A program made the position numbers and the translations under genes. This document shows positions 1-7,318 of a DNA stretch of 41,602 nucleotides, piece after piece (position 1 is the stretch's first letter; each line of letters opens with the position of its first letter). The DNA is from DASWIG01 sp965371445. GTDB taxonomy: Bacteria > Acidobacteriota > Thermoanaerobaculia > Multivoradales > J023. The notes under the pieces were generated by a model. It was not told the DNA's origin. It searched no databases and saw only the letters and a list, made by a program, of their open reading frames with translations. Where the stretch lies: the NCBI GenBank assembly GCA_965371445.1, contig CBDUYN010000084.1, positions 1 through 41,602 on the forward strand. Reading direction: 5' to 3'.

Positions 1-3
1 GGT

Positions 4-49
4 GCACCGATGTAGTTGTCGCCGCTGCACAGGTGTAATTGTCGCTGAG
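4..49. repeat. Two copies of a 23-bp tandem repeat
   Basis: Copy 1 begins at 4 (GCACCGATGTAGTTGTCGC) and copy 2 at 27 (GCACAGGTGTAATTGTCGC), each followed by a few less conserved bases. The array may continue left of the window. The core GCAC-G-TGTA-TTGTCGC resembles the first half of the 43-bp units at 346-539. Confidence 0.55.
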
Positions 50-345
50 CACCCTCCCTCTTTGAGGGGGCCGTGGCCTGTCCCACGGTCCCCTCTCTCC
101 CACCTTCCGTTTCTCACAGACACTCCACGACGGCGATGTGGCTCTTCGCTGGGCGTGAGCCCGTGGTTCCACTCCCAGCGTGGGATCTTCCCTCGTCTGG
201 GCTCTCCTCACGACGCGTGCAGCCGCTTCCGGCGCCTGGACGCTTTCGGTTCAAGCCGCCAGGAGCCGCCTCCGGCGGCGCGAGGCGTCCGGATCCGTGC
301 TCCGGCGCGAATCAAGGCAGGGTTCGGGGCCTCGTCACGGCTCTT

Positions 346-539
346 GCAGGCGGTGCAGACGTCGCGTCGTCTCTCGGAGACGTCTTTTGCAGCCGGTGCG
401 CTTGTCGTGGAAGGAGTCGGCGCGCCGTCTGCAGCCGGTGCGCTCGTCGCCTCGGGGGCTCTGAACACCGTCTGCAGGCCGTGCAGGTGTCGTGTTCGAG
501 GAAGGAAATGTCGTCTGCAGCGTCAGGGATTTCTTGAAC
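346..539. repeat. Degenerate 43-bp tandem array, about 4.5 units
   Basis: Units start at 346, 389, 431, 474 and 517, a period of 43, 42, 43 and 43 bases. Each begins GCAG(C/G)C(G)GTGC followed by a GTCG core, and units 2 to 4 end in GTCT. The rest of each unit has diverged, so this is an old array. The whole unit is repeated with no unique spacers, which argues against CRISPR. It stops about 55 bases before the ABATE relic. Confidence 0.6.
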
Positions 540-593
540 CGGCCTTTTCGAGGGGAAGCGCCGCTCGCCCTGGCGAGGTCGAATCTCCGCTAG

Positions 594-830
594 CCCGAAA
601 ACGCCCAGCAGGCCGTCACGAGCTACGACGAGCTGCTCACCTGGGGCCAGCAGACCGACCTCCTCTCGACGACCGACGCCGAGCGCCTGCGACGCCGGGC
701 GGCCGAGGAGCCCGAGGCGGCCGAGGCCGTCTTCGTACGTGCCAGGAAGCTCCGCATCGCCCTGGGCCGGATCTTCAACGCGGCGATCCTCAAGAAGGAG
801 ATGCCGGACGCTGCCGGCAAGAAGCGGTGA
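594..830 (+). pseudogene. 5'-truncated ABATE/CGNR zinc-finger regulator relic
   Basis: An open frame of 78 codons directly follows an in-frame stop at 591-593 and has no start codon at its head. Its translation begins PENAQQAVTSYDELLTWG and continues with a DLLS/AERLRRRA stretch and then VRARKLRIALGRIF. This is the middle of the ABATE domain ('SYDDLLAWA...GLL...ALREALYRLF') found in CGNR zinc-finger, stress-type transcription regulators. The N-terminal LDFVNT-type start and the C-terminal CGNR zinc finger are both missing; the frame ends KKEMPDAAGKKR and a stop. I read it as a relic truncated at both ends. The family call is from memory of the domain pattern and is fairly but not fully certain. 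Confidence 0.55.
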
Positions 831-842
831 CACCAGCGCTGC

Positions 843-3362
843 CTATGGACACGTCGCAAAAGCCTCCGTATCGGTAATGGCAGCGGCAGAGTTTCCAAGC
901 GGGTTGAAGTACTCCTTCACCACTCCTGTCGCGGTATCCGTAACCCGCAGAGTGTACTCAACGTTAGTGGTCGCGGCAGCGAAAAACCAGAAATGGTTGG
1001 TGGTCTTACAACCATTGAGCACCTTGACCATCATCTCCCAGTTGTCCTTGCTGAAGAACCAGAACAGGCCCGAATCAGCCGACGAGAAGCTCACCACCTG
1101 GCCGACTCCAGTCTTGCCCTTGAAATCTCGCCATTCGACTTCAACCTTGAAACGATCGTCGTTCAGACAAAGTATCGATTCGTCAGGAGAACAGCCGTTG
1201 GCGAGGCCGGGGCCGAGAGCTACCGCGAGAGTGGCCGAGCGGGCAGGCAGGGTGAGGGAGAAACCGGCGCCGTCCGCCGCTATCGAGCCCCGGGAGCCAA
1301 GGCTCTGGGTGGTGTCGAAGGCGTGAATCTCGATCGTTCCGTTCAGCCCTCCGGCCACCGTGACGTCAACGTCCCGGACTACCGTATCCTTGTTGAAAAG
1401 GAGCACGTACAGCGCCTGGCCGGCGGAGCGGACGGCGTAGGCGCCGACGGCGTCCACGTCGCTGCTCGTCGCCCGCACGCTCTCCCCTTCGAGGCGGGCA
1501 CCGCTGCCGTCGTAGTCCAGGTAGAGCCGGAATGCGTCCTCACTGCGAGTCCCCGGCTGCGGCGCCTCCCAGCGACTGGCGATGTCGACCCCTTCCCGCC
1601 CGAAGATGGCCAGGGCCTCGGCCTGGGCCAAGGCGCCGGTGGGCCCGTCGTCCGGACCCCACTTGTACTCGCTCAGGGCCAGCCCCATGCCTGGACAGTG
1701 CTGATCGATCCAATCCCTCATCCGAGGAATCAAGAAGACTGGTTGGCCGATCCACGATTCGGAAACGTAGCTCGGATCGTAGAGCTCCTTGATCGATCTC
1801 AGCCGCCGGGCCGCGGTTTCGGCGTCCTCGTCGTCGGAGGCGCCGCCCAGCCCTGAAACGTGCCCCTGGGGGTAGAAGTGGACGTCCAGGTAGTCCACCA
1901 GCCGCACCCCGGTGACGGATTCGTGCTGACAAACTTGCTCCAGGTACCAGGCGAGAAACGGCAGCCCGCCGTGCGCCTGGCGGTCCGGGCCGTCCATGCA
2001 GAAGCCGTCGGCGGCGTCTGCGGCCGAGGTGAAGAAAGCACACCAGCCCCACGCCACGGGACCCAGGGCTTCGGCGGTGCCGTCGGCGCCTTTGATGGCC
2101 GAGGCCACGTCCACCGTGCGCGTCCACGCCTCGTCGTAGCTCAGAGGAGCAGGGTGGACGTCGCGGTGGGTAGAGTCCCAGAGCATGGGCTCGTTGTCCA
2201 GGGCAAAAAGGCGAACGCCGCCCGCCGAGGCCGAGCCGACCCGGCCGGCGATGTGGGCCATCCAATCGGTGACGAAGCTCGAGTCGATGGCGTCGGAGGT
2301 GTCGGCCGGGTCGTTGCCCACGATGAGGCCGTCGATGCAGGAGCCGGTGTTGTTGACCACGCTCGCGCACTCGCCGTCGCCGGCGTCCTCGCTGCACCAG
2401 GGAGGGGGCGGATCTCCGTAGAGATCACACTCCACGAGGTCCTGGGGCCCATAGCTCGCCACCGAGAAGCCCCAACGCTTCTGGCGATCCTGCTCGCTGG
2501 GGGTCCAGCCGATGAGGGGTACGGTGAGCAGCACCTCGCCGCCGTTCTGCCGGGTCGAGTCGATGAACTGGTCGGCCGCCGATCCATGGGGAAGGGTCCC
2601 CGGGTCGGGGTTCGGGATGTTCTGGAAGAAGTAGTCCGCGGCACGATTGCTCACGTCCACCCGCCAGTTATAGCGGGTGGTGGCGTTGCCCCCCCAACGC
2701 CGGAGCGGGTACCTGAGCTCCTCGATCTGGGGTGATTCGCCGAAGTTGACACCGTAGACCCGCGGATCGATGGGGCGGCGATCGGCGTTCGGATCGACCT
2801 CGATGGCGACCACGGACGGGGGGTTCAGGCTCGGGCGGAGTGACAGGTCGTCGAAGAAAACCGTCGCCTGATCGCCACCGCTCCAATCCTGAAAGATCAC
2901 GCCGTCGAAGCCGCCGGTGACGCCCAGGTCGGCAAAGGGGATTTCCACCTCCACCCAGGTCCCGGCCGGTGGCCCGGCCGGCAGATAATCGGAGAGCGCC
3001 ACCGATCCCAGGACGGTTTCTCCGATCTGGAGGACGAATCCGAGGCTCTGGCCCCCGGCGGCGCCGCCGTGGATCCAGAACGTGAGGACGTCGTAGTCCG
3101 CTACGTTGAGGCCGCTGGAGTGGTGGAAGAAGATGCCGGTCCAGGAATCGGGATCCATGGAAATGGCAAGCTGCCCCGAGTGGACGGTTCCTTGCTCGGC
3201 GAGGTCGTGATCAGCCCAGCTCCAGTCCTCGAAGCTGTTGCGGAGCACGTCGTCGTAGACCGTCAGCGGCTGGGCGTTCAGGTTGCCGGGCACCCCGAGC
3301 CCGGCGAGAAGGCCGGTCAGGAGCGACGCGAAAGAGATCAGGAGCTCGGTGATCTGGCGCAT
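843..3362 (-). CDS. Secreted GH44 endoglucanase/xyloglucanase, multidomain
   Basis: 839 residues. An N-terminal hydrophobic segment (about 8-30) is a signal peptide. Residues about 30-180 form a beta-rich module like a carbohydrate-binding domain. The glycoside hydrolase family 44 catalytic domain starts near 187 (IDPRVYGVNF) and carries the family signature RRWGGNATTRYNWR. Glu391 in LDNEPMLW fits the acid/base and Glu565 in LSEYKWG the nucleophile; their spacing of 174 matches the family. Residues about 715-839 are a conserved C-terminal domain (FKVEVEWRDF, SGLFWFF, VEYTLRVTDT, EYFNPLG) that I recall on many secreted proteins of Thermoanaerobaculia-like bacteria. It likely cleaves beta-1,4-glucan or xyloglucan outside the cell. 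The start has AAAGGAG eight bases upstream. The DNA for the C-terminal domain is visibly less GC-rich than the rest. Confidence 0.9.
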   Translation of the reverse strand: MRQITELLISFASLLTGLLAGLGVPGNLNAQPLTVYDDVLRNSFEDWSWADHDLAEQGTVHSGQLAISMDPDSWTGIFFHHSSGLNVADYDVLTFWIHGGAAGGQSLGFVLQIGETVLGSVALSDYLPAGPPAGTWVEVEIPFADLGVTGGFDGVIFQDWSGGDQATVFFDDLSLRPSLNPPSVVAIEVDPNADRRPIDPRVYGVNFGESPQIEELRYPLRRWGGNATTRYNWRVDVSNRAADYFFQNIPNPDPGTLPHGSAADQFIDSTRQNGGEVLLTVPLIGWTPSEQDRQKRWGFSVASYGPQDLVECDLYGDPPPPWCSEDAGDGECASVVNNTGSCIDGLIVGNDPADTSDAIDSSFVTDWMAHIAGRVGSASAGGVRLFALDNEPMLWDSTHRDVHPAPLSYDEAWTRTVDVASAIKGADGTAEALGPVAWGWCAFFTSAADAADGFCMDGPDRQAHGGLPFLAWYLEQVCQHESVTGVRLVDYLDVHFYPQGHVSGLGGASDDEDAETAARRLRSIKELYDPSYVSESWIGQPVFLIPRMRDWIDQHCPGMGLALSEYKWGPDDGPTGALAQAEALAIFGREGVDIASRWEAPQPGTRSEDAFRLYLDYDGSGARLEGESVRATSSDVDAVGAYAVRSAGQALYVLLFNKDTVVRDVDVTVAGGLNGTIEIHAFDTTQSLGSRGSIAADGAGFSLTLPARSATLAVALGPGLANGCSPDESILCLNDDRFKVEVEWRDFKGKTGVGQVVSFSSADSGLFWFFSKDNWEMMVKVLNGCKTTNHFWFFAAATTNVEYTLRVTDTATGVVKEYFNPLGNSAAAITDTEAFATCP

Positions 3363-3445
3363 GGTGCCGTCTCCTTTGTGCTCGGCGGTTCCCGGCTCTC
3401 GCCGGCCGGAGGCTACTATTCGGCTGTCATCCGCGGAGTCTCATC

Positions 3446-3607
3446 ATGGCTTCAAGTCGGCGCACCTGGCGGCGCGGAGAGAGGATCCACGCCAACAGGG
3501 TACCACAGAGGGGGCCGAAAACTCGGGCGGCGCCGTGCCCCGAGCGTCAAATCCTGGAGCAGGGCGTGCCGAGCGAGCTCCTGATCGAAGAGGTCCCGGC
3601 CGAGTGA
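3446..3607 (+). CDS. Possible 53-residue small protein
   Basis: ATG at 3446 is preceded by GGAG at seven bases spacing and the frame runs 53 codons to TGA at 3605. The N-terminal half is very basic (MASSRRTWRRGERIHANR). The C-terminal half is acidic and looks structured (ILEQGVPSELLIEEVPAE). I do not recognise it. The acidic tail reads like genuine protein rather than noise, but the whole could equally be part of the degraded gene that left the HupE/UreJ relic overlapping its end. No membrane segment is present. Confidence 0.35.
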   Translation: MASSRRTWRRGERIHANRVPQRGPKTRAAPCPERQILEQGVPSELLIEEVPAE

Positions 3608-3693
3608 CGGCTCTCCTGGCCTTTAACGCCGGGGTGGAGCTCGGACAGCTGGGAGGATTCCTAATCGCGGCGCTTGCAGTTCGCGGGAGGGCT
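3604..3693 (+). pseudogene. Relic of a HupE/UreJ-type membrane protein
   Basis: The frame starting at GTG 3604 reads VTALLAFNAGVELGQLGG followed by FLIAALAVRGR. The FN-GVELGQL motif and the hydrophobic helix after it match the last conserved helix of HupE/UreJ-family (metal permease-like or accessory) membrane proteins. Nothing upstream in this frame looks like the rest of the protein, and downstream it runs into the PAS gene's ribosome site. I read it as the C-terminal stump of a deleted gene. The motif is short, so the family call is moderate. Confidence 0.5.
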
Positions 3694-3724
3694 TGCCACA
3701 ATCTTCCGGGAAACGGAGAACGTG

Positions 3725-5581
3725 ATGGCGATCCCCACAACCCAGCGGCAACCCCAGTCGGCGGGTGCCCTCTGGGGTACCCTGAGCCACGATCCGGTCG
3801 TGCTTGCGACCTGGACCGTTTTCGCGCTCCTGACCGCGCTTTACTTCCTTCCGGCCCTAAGCTCCAGCGAGAAGAGCTTCCTCTCCTACCGCCTGGCACC
3901 TCTCGTTTTCCTCGCCTTGGTGATGGCGGCCCTCCAGTGGCAGCTGACTCGCCTCAAGTCGCTCGCGGACCGGGATTTTTGGAACGACCTGTCCTTCGGC
4001 TACGGCTGCTGGACGGCCGGGGCGGTGCTCTGGCTCTTTTATCCCAACCCTGGCTTCGCCCTGGAGCTCTTGATGGACGTTCTTTACGCCCTCTATTACG
4101 TCGGTCTCCTGCTCGCCGTCGAGCGTCAGCCCCACCGGCGGCACCGCTGGCGTCCCGTGGCGGTCGAACGGCGTCTGACCCGGTGGACGGTCGGCATGGT
4201 GGTCGTCGGATTCTTCCTCTATTTCCTACTGGTTCCGATCTTCCTCGACAAGCCTCACTACGACAGCGGACTGCCCGCCAGCTGCTTTTATCTGACGCTC
4301 GACGCCTACATCTTCCTGCGCTTCGTCTACCTGATGCGTGTCCCGCGTTCGCCGCGCTGGCGCCTGATCTACTCCGCGCTCGCCCTGACGATTCTCTCCG
4401 TTTTTTGGGTCGACCTCTTCGACGGCTTGACCGAGAGCCAGACGATCGCCTGGCGTTGGGACTCGTGGCTCAACGTGTTGTGGAACCTCCCCTACCTGCT
4501 GGTGGTGATCGCGGCGCGCTTGCGCCACCATCCGTTTCCCTTGCCCACTCGATTATGGGTGCAAAAAATCCGCCTTGAGGACAACCTCCCGGGTCCTCTC
4601 GGGCAGACGATGACCTTTCTCCTGGTCCTGCCGCTGATCCATTTCGTCTACGGCCAATTCGGGCTCCTGAGCGCCACGGCGGCGCCCTTCCAGGAGAGCC
4701 TGGTCCTGATCTGGATCCTCCTGATGGGCACTCTGGCCTGGTTTCAGTACCGACTCCTCGAGAAGACCCTAACGGAGCTGCGGCGGGAGCGGGAGAGGAC
4801 TGAGCGGGCGCTCAACAAGACCGACCGTAGCCTCCGGGTGTCGATCGAGCGTCAGCAGACGGAAGCGGCGCTGCGTGCCTCGCGCCGGAAGTTCTCGGAA
4901 GCGTTTCGTGCCTGTCCCGACGTGATGGCGATCAGCCGTCTCGAGGACGGACGCTTCCTCGAGATCTCCCCAAGCTGCCAGCAAGTGTTCGGCCGCAAGG
5001 TCGAGGAGTGCGTCGGCAAGACGGCCGACGAGCTCGGCTTCTGGGTCCATGGCGAGGATCGCGCCGCGATGGCGGAAGAGCTGCGCCGCAACGGCTCGGT
5101 CCGCGACCTGGAGGCCGAGTACCGCCACCGGAGCGGAGAGGTCGGCCGCGCGCTTCTCTCGGCCACGCTCAGCGAGATGGACGAGGGGGTCTGTCTCTTT
5201 TCCGTGACCCACGACATTACCGGCCACCCCCGGCGTGTGGAGGAGCTACATCGACGCCTCGCCGACGTGGACGCGGCGGCGGGAGCCGTCGCGGTCGACG
5301 CCTACGGCTTCGTCGTCTACTTCAACCGGGAAGCCGAGCGTCTCCTCGGCCGTTCCGCCGCCGAGACGCTGGAGCGGCGTGCCGAGGAGCTTACGGAGCT
5401 GGGAGGGGCGCTGGCCGACTGCTTCGCCGCGGGCGAAGGTAGCGCGTCGGGGGTGGCCGAGCTCGAGGTCGACGGCCGCCGCCTCGCCGTGCGCAGCCAA
5501 TCGATCGGCGACGGCACGGCGGCGCGCCTTCTCTTGCTGACCGAGCAGGTGGCGAGCGAACGACGGGAGGAGGCCTCGTGA
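3725..5581 (+). CDS. Multi-pass membrane PAS sensor without output domain (paralogue 1)
   Basis: 618 residues. The first ~365 hold about eight to ten hydrophobic helices (for example LATWTVFALLTALYFLP, MVVVGFFLYFLLVPIF, LPYLLVVIAARL). A charged coiled coil follows (LTELRRERERTERAL...SIERQQTEAALRAS). Residues about 385-505 are a PAS domain (FRACPDVMAISRLEDG, NGSVRDLEAEYRHRSG, VTHDITG). A second, weaker PAS-like segment (VAVDAYGFVVYFNREAERLLG) reaches the C terminus. There is no kinase, GGDEF, EAL or DNA-binding module, so the signal must pass to a partner, perhaps the paralogue that follows. The ATG at 3725 has GGAG eight bases upstream; a TTG at 3674 in frame is less likely. The stop overlaps the next start (TGATG), implying coupled translation. 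Confidence 0.75.
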   Translation: MAIPTTQRQPQSAGALWGTLSHDPVVLATWTVFALLTALYFLPALSSSEKSFLSYRLAPLVFLALVMAALQWQLTRLKSLADRDFWNDLSFGYGCWTAGAVLWLFYPNPGFALELLMDVLYALYYVGLLLAVERQPHRRHRWRPVAVERRLTRWTVGMVVVGFFLYFLLVPIFLDKPHYDSGLPASCFYLTLDAYIFLRFVYLMRVPRSPRWRLIYSALALTILSVFWVDLFDGLTESQTIAWRWDSWLNVLWNLPYLLVVIAARLRHHPFPLPTRLWVQKIRLEDNLPGPLGQTMTFLLVLPLIHFVYGQFGLLSATAAPFQESLVLIWILLMGTLAWFQYRLLEKTLTELRRERERTERALNKTDRSLRVSIERQQTEAALRASRRKFSEAFRACPDVMAISRLEDGRFLEISPSCQQVFGRKVEECVGKTADELGFWVHGEDRAAMAEELRRNGSVRDLEAEYRHRSGEVGRALLSATLSEMDEGVCLFSVTHDITGHPRRVEELHRRLADVDAAAGAVAVDAYGFVVYFNREAERLLGRSAAETLERRAEELTELGGALADCFAAGEGSASGVAELEVDGRRLAVRSQSIGDGTAARLLLLTEQVASERREEAS

Positions 5582-7203
5582 TGGAACGTCGTCCTACGCC
5601 GGCGATTCGTCTCGACCTGGCGCTGCGGGACGTCCTGGCTCGTGACCGCGTCGCCGCTCTGGCGGTCTTGACCTACGTCGCCGCGACGGTCCTCACCCGG
5701 ATCAAGCCGCCCTATCCCGGAGCCACGAATCCCTATTACGTCCCCTTCCTGTTCTCCGGGCTCGTGCTCCTGTCGCTCCTGTGGCGGCTCCGCGACGTCG
5801 GTGCGCCGCGGGAAAAACGTTTCTGGATCGCCCTGACGGCGGGCTGGAGCTTTTGGCTCGCGGCGGAGTGGCTTTTCGTCTTCCAGCCTCCTCTATCCAA
5901 CCCCCGGGCCCTTTTTCAAATCTTTCTCACGGCCTACTACGTCTGCATCGTCAGCGCCGTCGAACGCGGGCCCCACGTTCCCGAGCTCCCCAGGAGGACG
6001 GGGCTCGCCCGACTCTTCAGCTGGCCGACCGTGGGTTTTTTCGTCCTTGCCCTCCTGATCTACCTCCTCCTGATACCGTCCGCCACCGAGAGCGACTTCG
6101 ACGCGGGGCTTTTCGAGCCCGTATACTTCGTGGTGCTCGACGTTTACCTGCTGGTGCGCTTTCTGCTCCTCGTGCGGCGGGCCCGGACCGAGCGCTGGCG
6201 GACGCTCTACGCCGCTCTGGCCGTTCCTGTCGCGGTGATGCTCTCGACCGACCTGGGCAACGCCGTGACCACGATTCTCTCCTGGGGCTTCAGGCTCCCC
6301 ATCTGGTGGTGGAACCTGTCCTACCTGTTCCTGGCGCTGGCCGTTCGGATGCGCCACCTGCCGCTCGCCGCAGGCGAGGAGACGAGGCCTTCGCCTTTCG
6401 CCGCCGAAGAGCCCTCGTTCCTCCAGAGCATTCAGACTTTGGGATTCGGCATCGCTTTACCCGTGTTTCACATCAGCGCCTATGAGCTCGGGATCTTCGA
6501 GGCGTCGAGCCGCGGGGCGCGGGAGCTCGTCGCCGTCGTCAGCCTGGTTTTTTTCGGCGTCTTGGCGCTCGTCAAGCATCGGGTGCTCGAACGCCGTGCG
6601 CAGGCCCTGTGGCTGGAGAGGCTCGCCTTCGAGGAGAAGCTCCGCGACTCCACCCAGGACCTGCGGCTGATCGTCGAGCGCCAGCGTGCCGCCGAGGCCA
6701 CGCGGCAGGCCGAAGAGCGATTCGTCTTCGCCTTTCAGTCTTGTCCGTACGCCCTCGCCATCGCGAGCCGGAAAGGGGGCCGACTGCTGGAGGTCAACCC
6801 GGCTTTCCAGGAGACCCTCGCCTTCTCCAGGGAGGAGCTCTTGAAGCGCCGCGCCGCCGACCTGGGCTTTCGGGCGCCGGCCGTTGCGGGCGAAACCGGA
6901 GACGGCGGCGAGACCCCGTGGCGGCGGATCCGATTCCGCAGGAAGTCGGGAGAGCCAGGCCGGGCGCTGGCCTGTGCCGTCCGGATCGAGGCCCTGGAGG
7001 AGGAGTGCGTCCTCTGGATCCTGCGCGAGGTGACGCCGCACGAGGAAGAGCTCGTACGGCTCGAAGAAGCGGTCGCTCTCTTCGATGCCGCGGCGCCGGC
7101 CGCCGCGGCAGCCCTCGGTTCGGTGGGTGCAGCCAGGAAGCTGCGCCTCAGGGAACCCGGATGCAGCTCCCGGGCTGCACAAAAGCCGCCCCTAGGATCC
7201 TAA
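5581..7203 (+). CDS. Multi-pass membrane PAS sensor without output domain (paralogue 2)
   Basis: 540 residues with the same plan as the preceding gene: about eight to ten hydrophobic helices, a coiled coil (LRLIVERQRAAEATRQAEE), then one PAS domain (FAFQSCPYALAIASRKGG, LLEVNPAFQETLAFSREELL, ACAVRIEAL). Shared landmarks (VERQ, A/SCP, ADELGF against AADLGF, GEVGRALLSA against GEPGRALACA) show the two arose by tandem duplication. No output domain is present; the C terminus is alanine-rich. ATG at 5581 shares one base with the stop of the first gene; an in-frame GTG at 5578 is the alternative. A heteromeric sensor is an attractive but untested idea. Confidence 0.7.
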   Translation: MERRPTPAIRLDLALRDVLARDRVAALAVLTYVAATVLTRIKPPYPGATNPYYVPFLFSGLVLLSLLWRLRDVGAPREKRFWIALTAGWSFWLAAEWLFVFQPPLSNPRALFQIFLTAYYVCIVSAVERGPHVPELPRRTGLARLFSWPTVGFFVLALLIYLLLIPSATESDFDAGLFEPVYFVVLDVYLLVRFLLLVRRARTERWRTLYAALAVPVAVMLSTDLGNAVTTILSWGFRLPIWWWNLSYLFLALAVRMRHLPLAAGEETRPSPFAAEEPSFLQSIQTLGFGIALPVFHISAYELGIFEASSRGARELVAVVSLVFFGVLALVKHRVLERRAQALWLERLAFEEKLRDSTQDLRLIVERQRAAEATRQAEERFVFAFQSCPYALAIASRKGGRLLEVNPAFQETLAFSREELLKRRAADLGFRAPAVAGETGDGGETPWRRIRFRRKSGEPGRALACAVRIEALEEECVLWILREVTPHEEELVRLEEAVALFDAAAPAAAAALGSVGAARKLRLREPGCSSRAAQKPPLGS

Positions 7204-7318
7204 ACAACTGAAAACAAAGGGTTTCTTCTCTCCTCTCCCCTCTGGCACGGAACCTGCTGAAGCGTTGGTCGAACACGAACCGCCGCGGCCCAGTCCCCGC
7301 GGTAAAAGGAGACCGACG

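Larger units (their letters stand above)
1..593. other. Repeat-bearing stretch without a convincing gene
   Basis: I see no credible intact gene here. The open frames in this stretch have arginine- and proline-rich, low-complexity translations typical of random GC-rich DNA and no clear ribosome binding site. It holds two sets of degenerate repeats, described separately, and ends at the stop codon (591-593) that precedes the ABATE relic. It is probably the decayed border of an insertion that extends left of the window. Confidence 0.5.
3363..3724. other. Divergent intergenic region with small ORF and relic
   Basis: This region separates the GH44 gene (-) from the PAS sensor operon (+). The GH44 ribosome site AAAGGAG lies just inside it. 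It also holds a 53-codon ORF with a Shine-Dalgarno (3446-3607) and a HupE/UreJ-like relic (3604-3693). No terminator or clear repeat is visible. Confidence 0.5.

Noticed and set aside
346..539. CRISPR array
   Set aside because: The 43-base unit is repeated as a whole and diverges along its length; there are no unique spacers and no cas genes.
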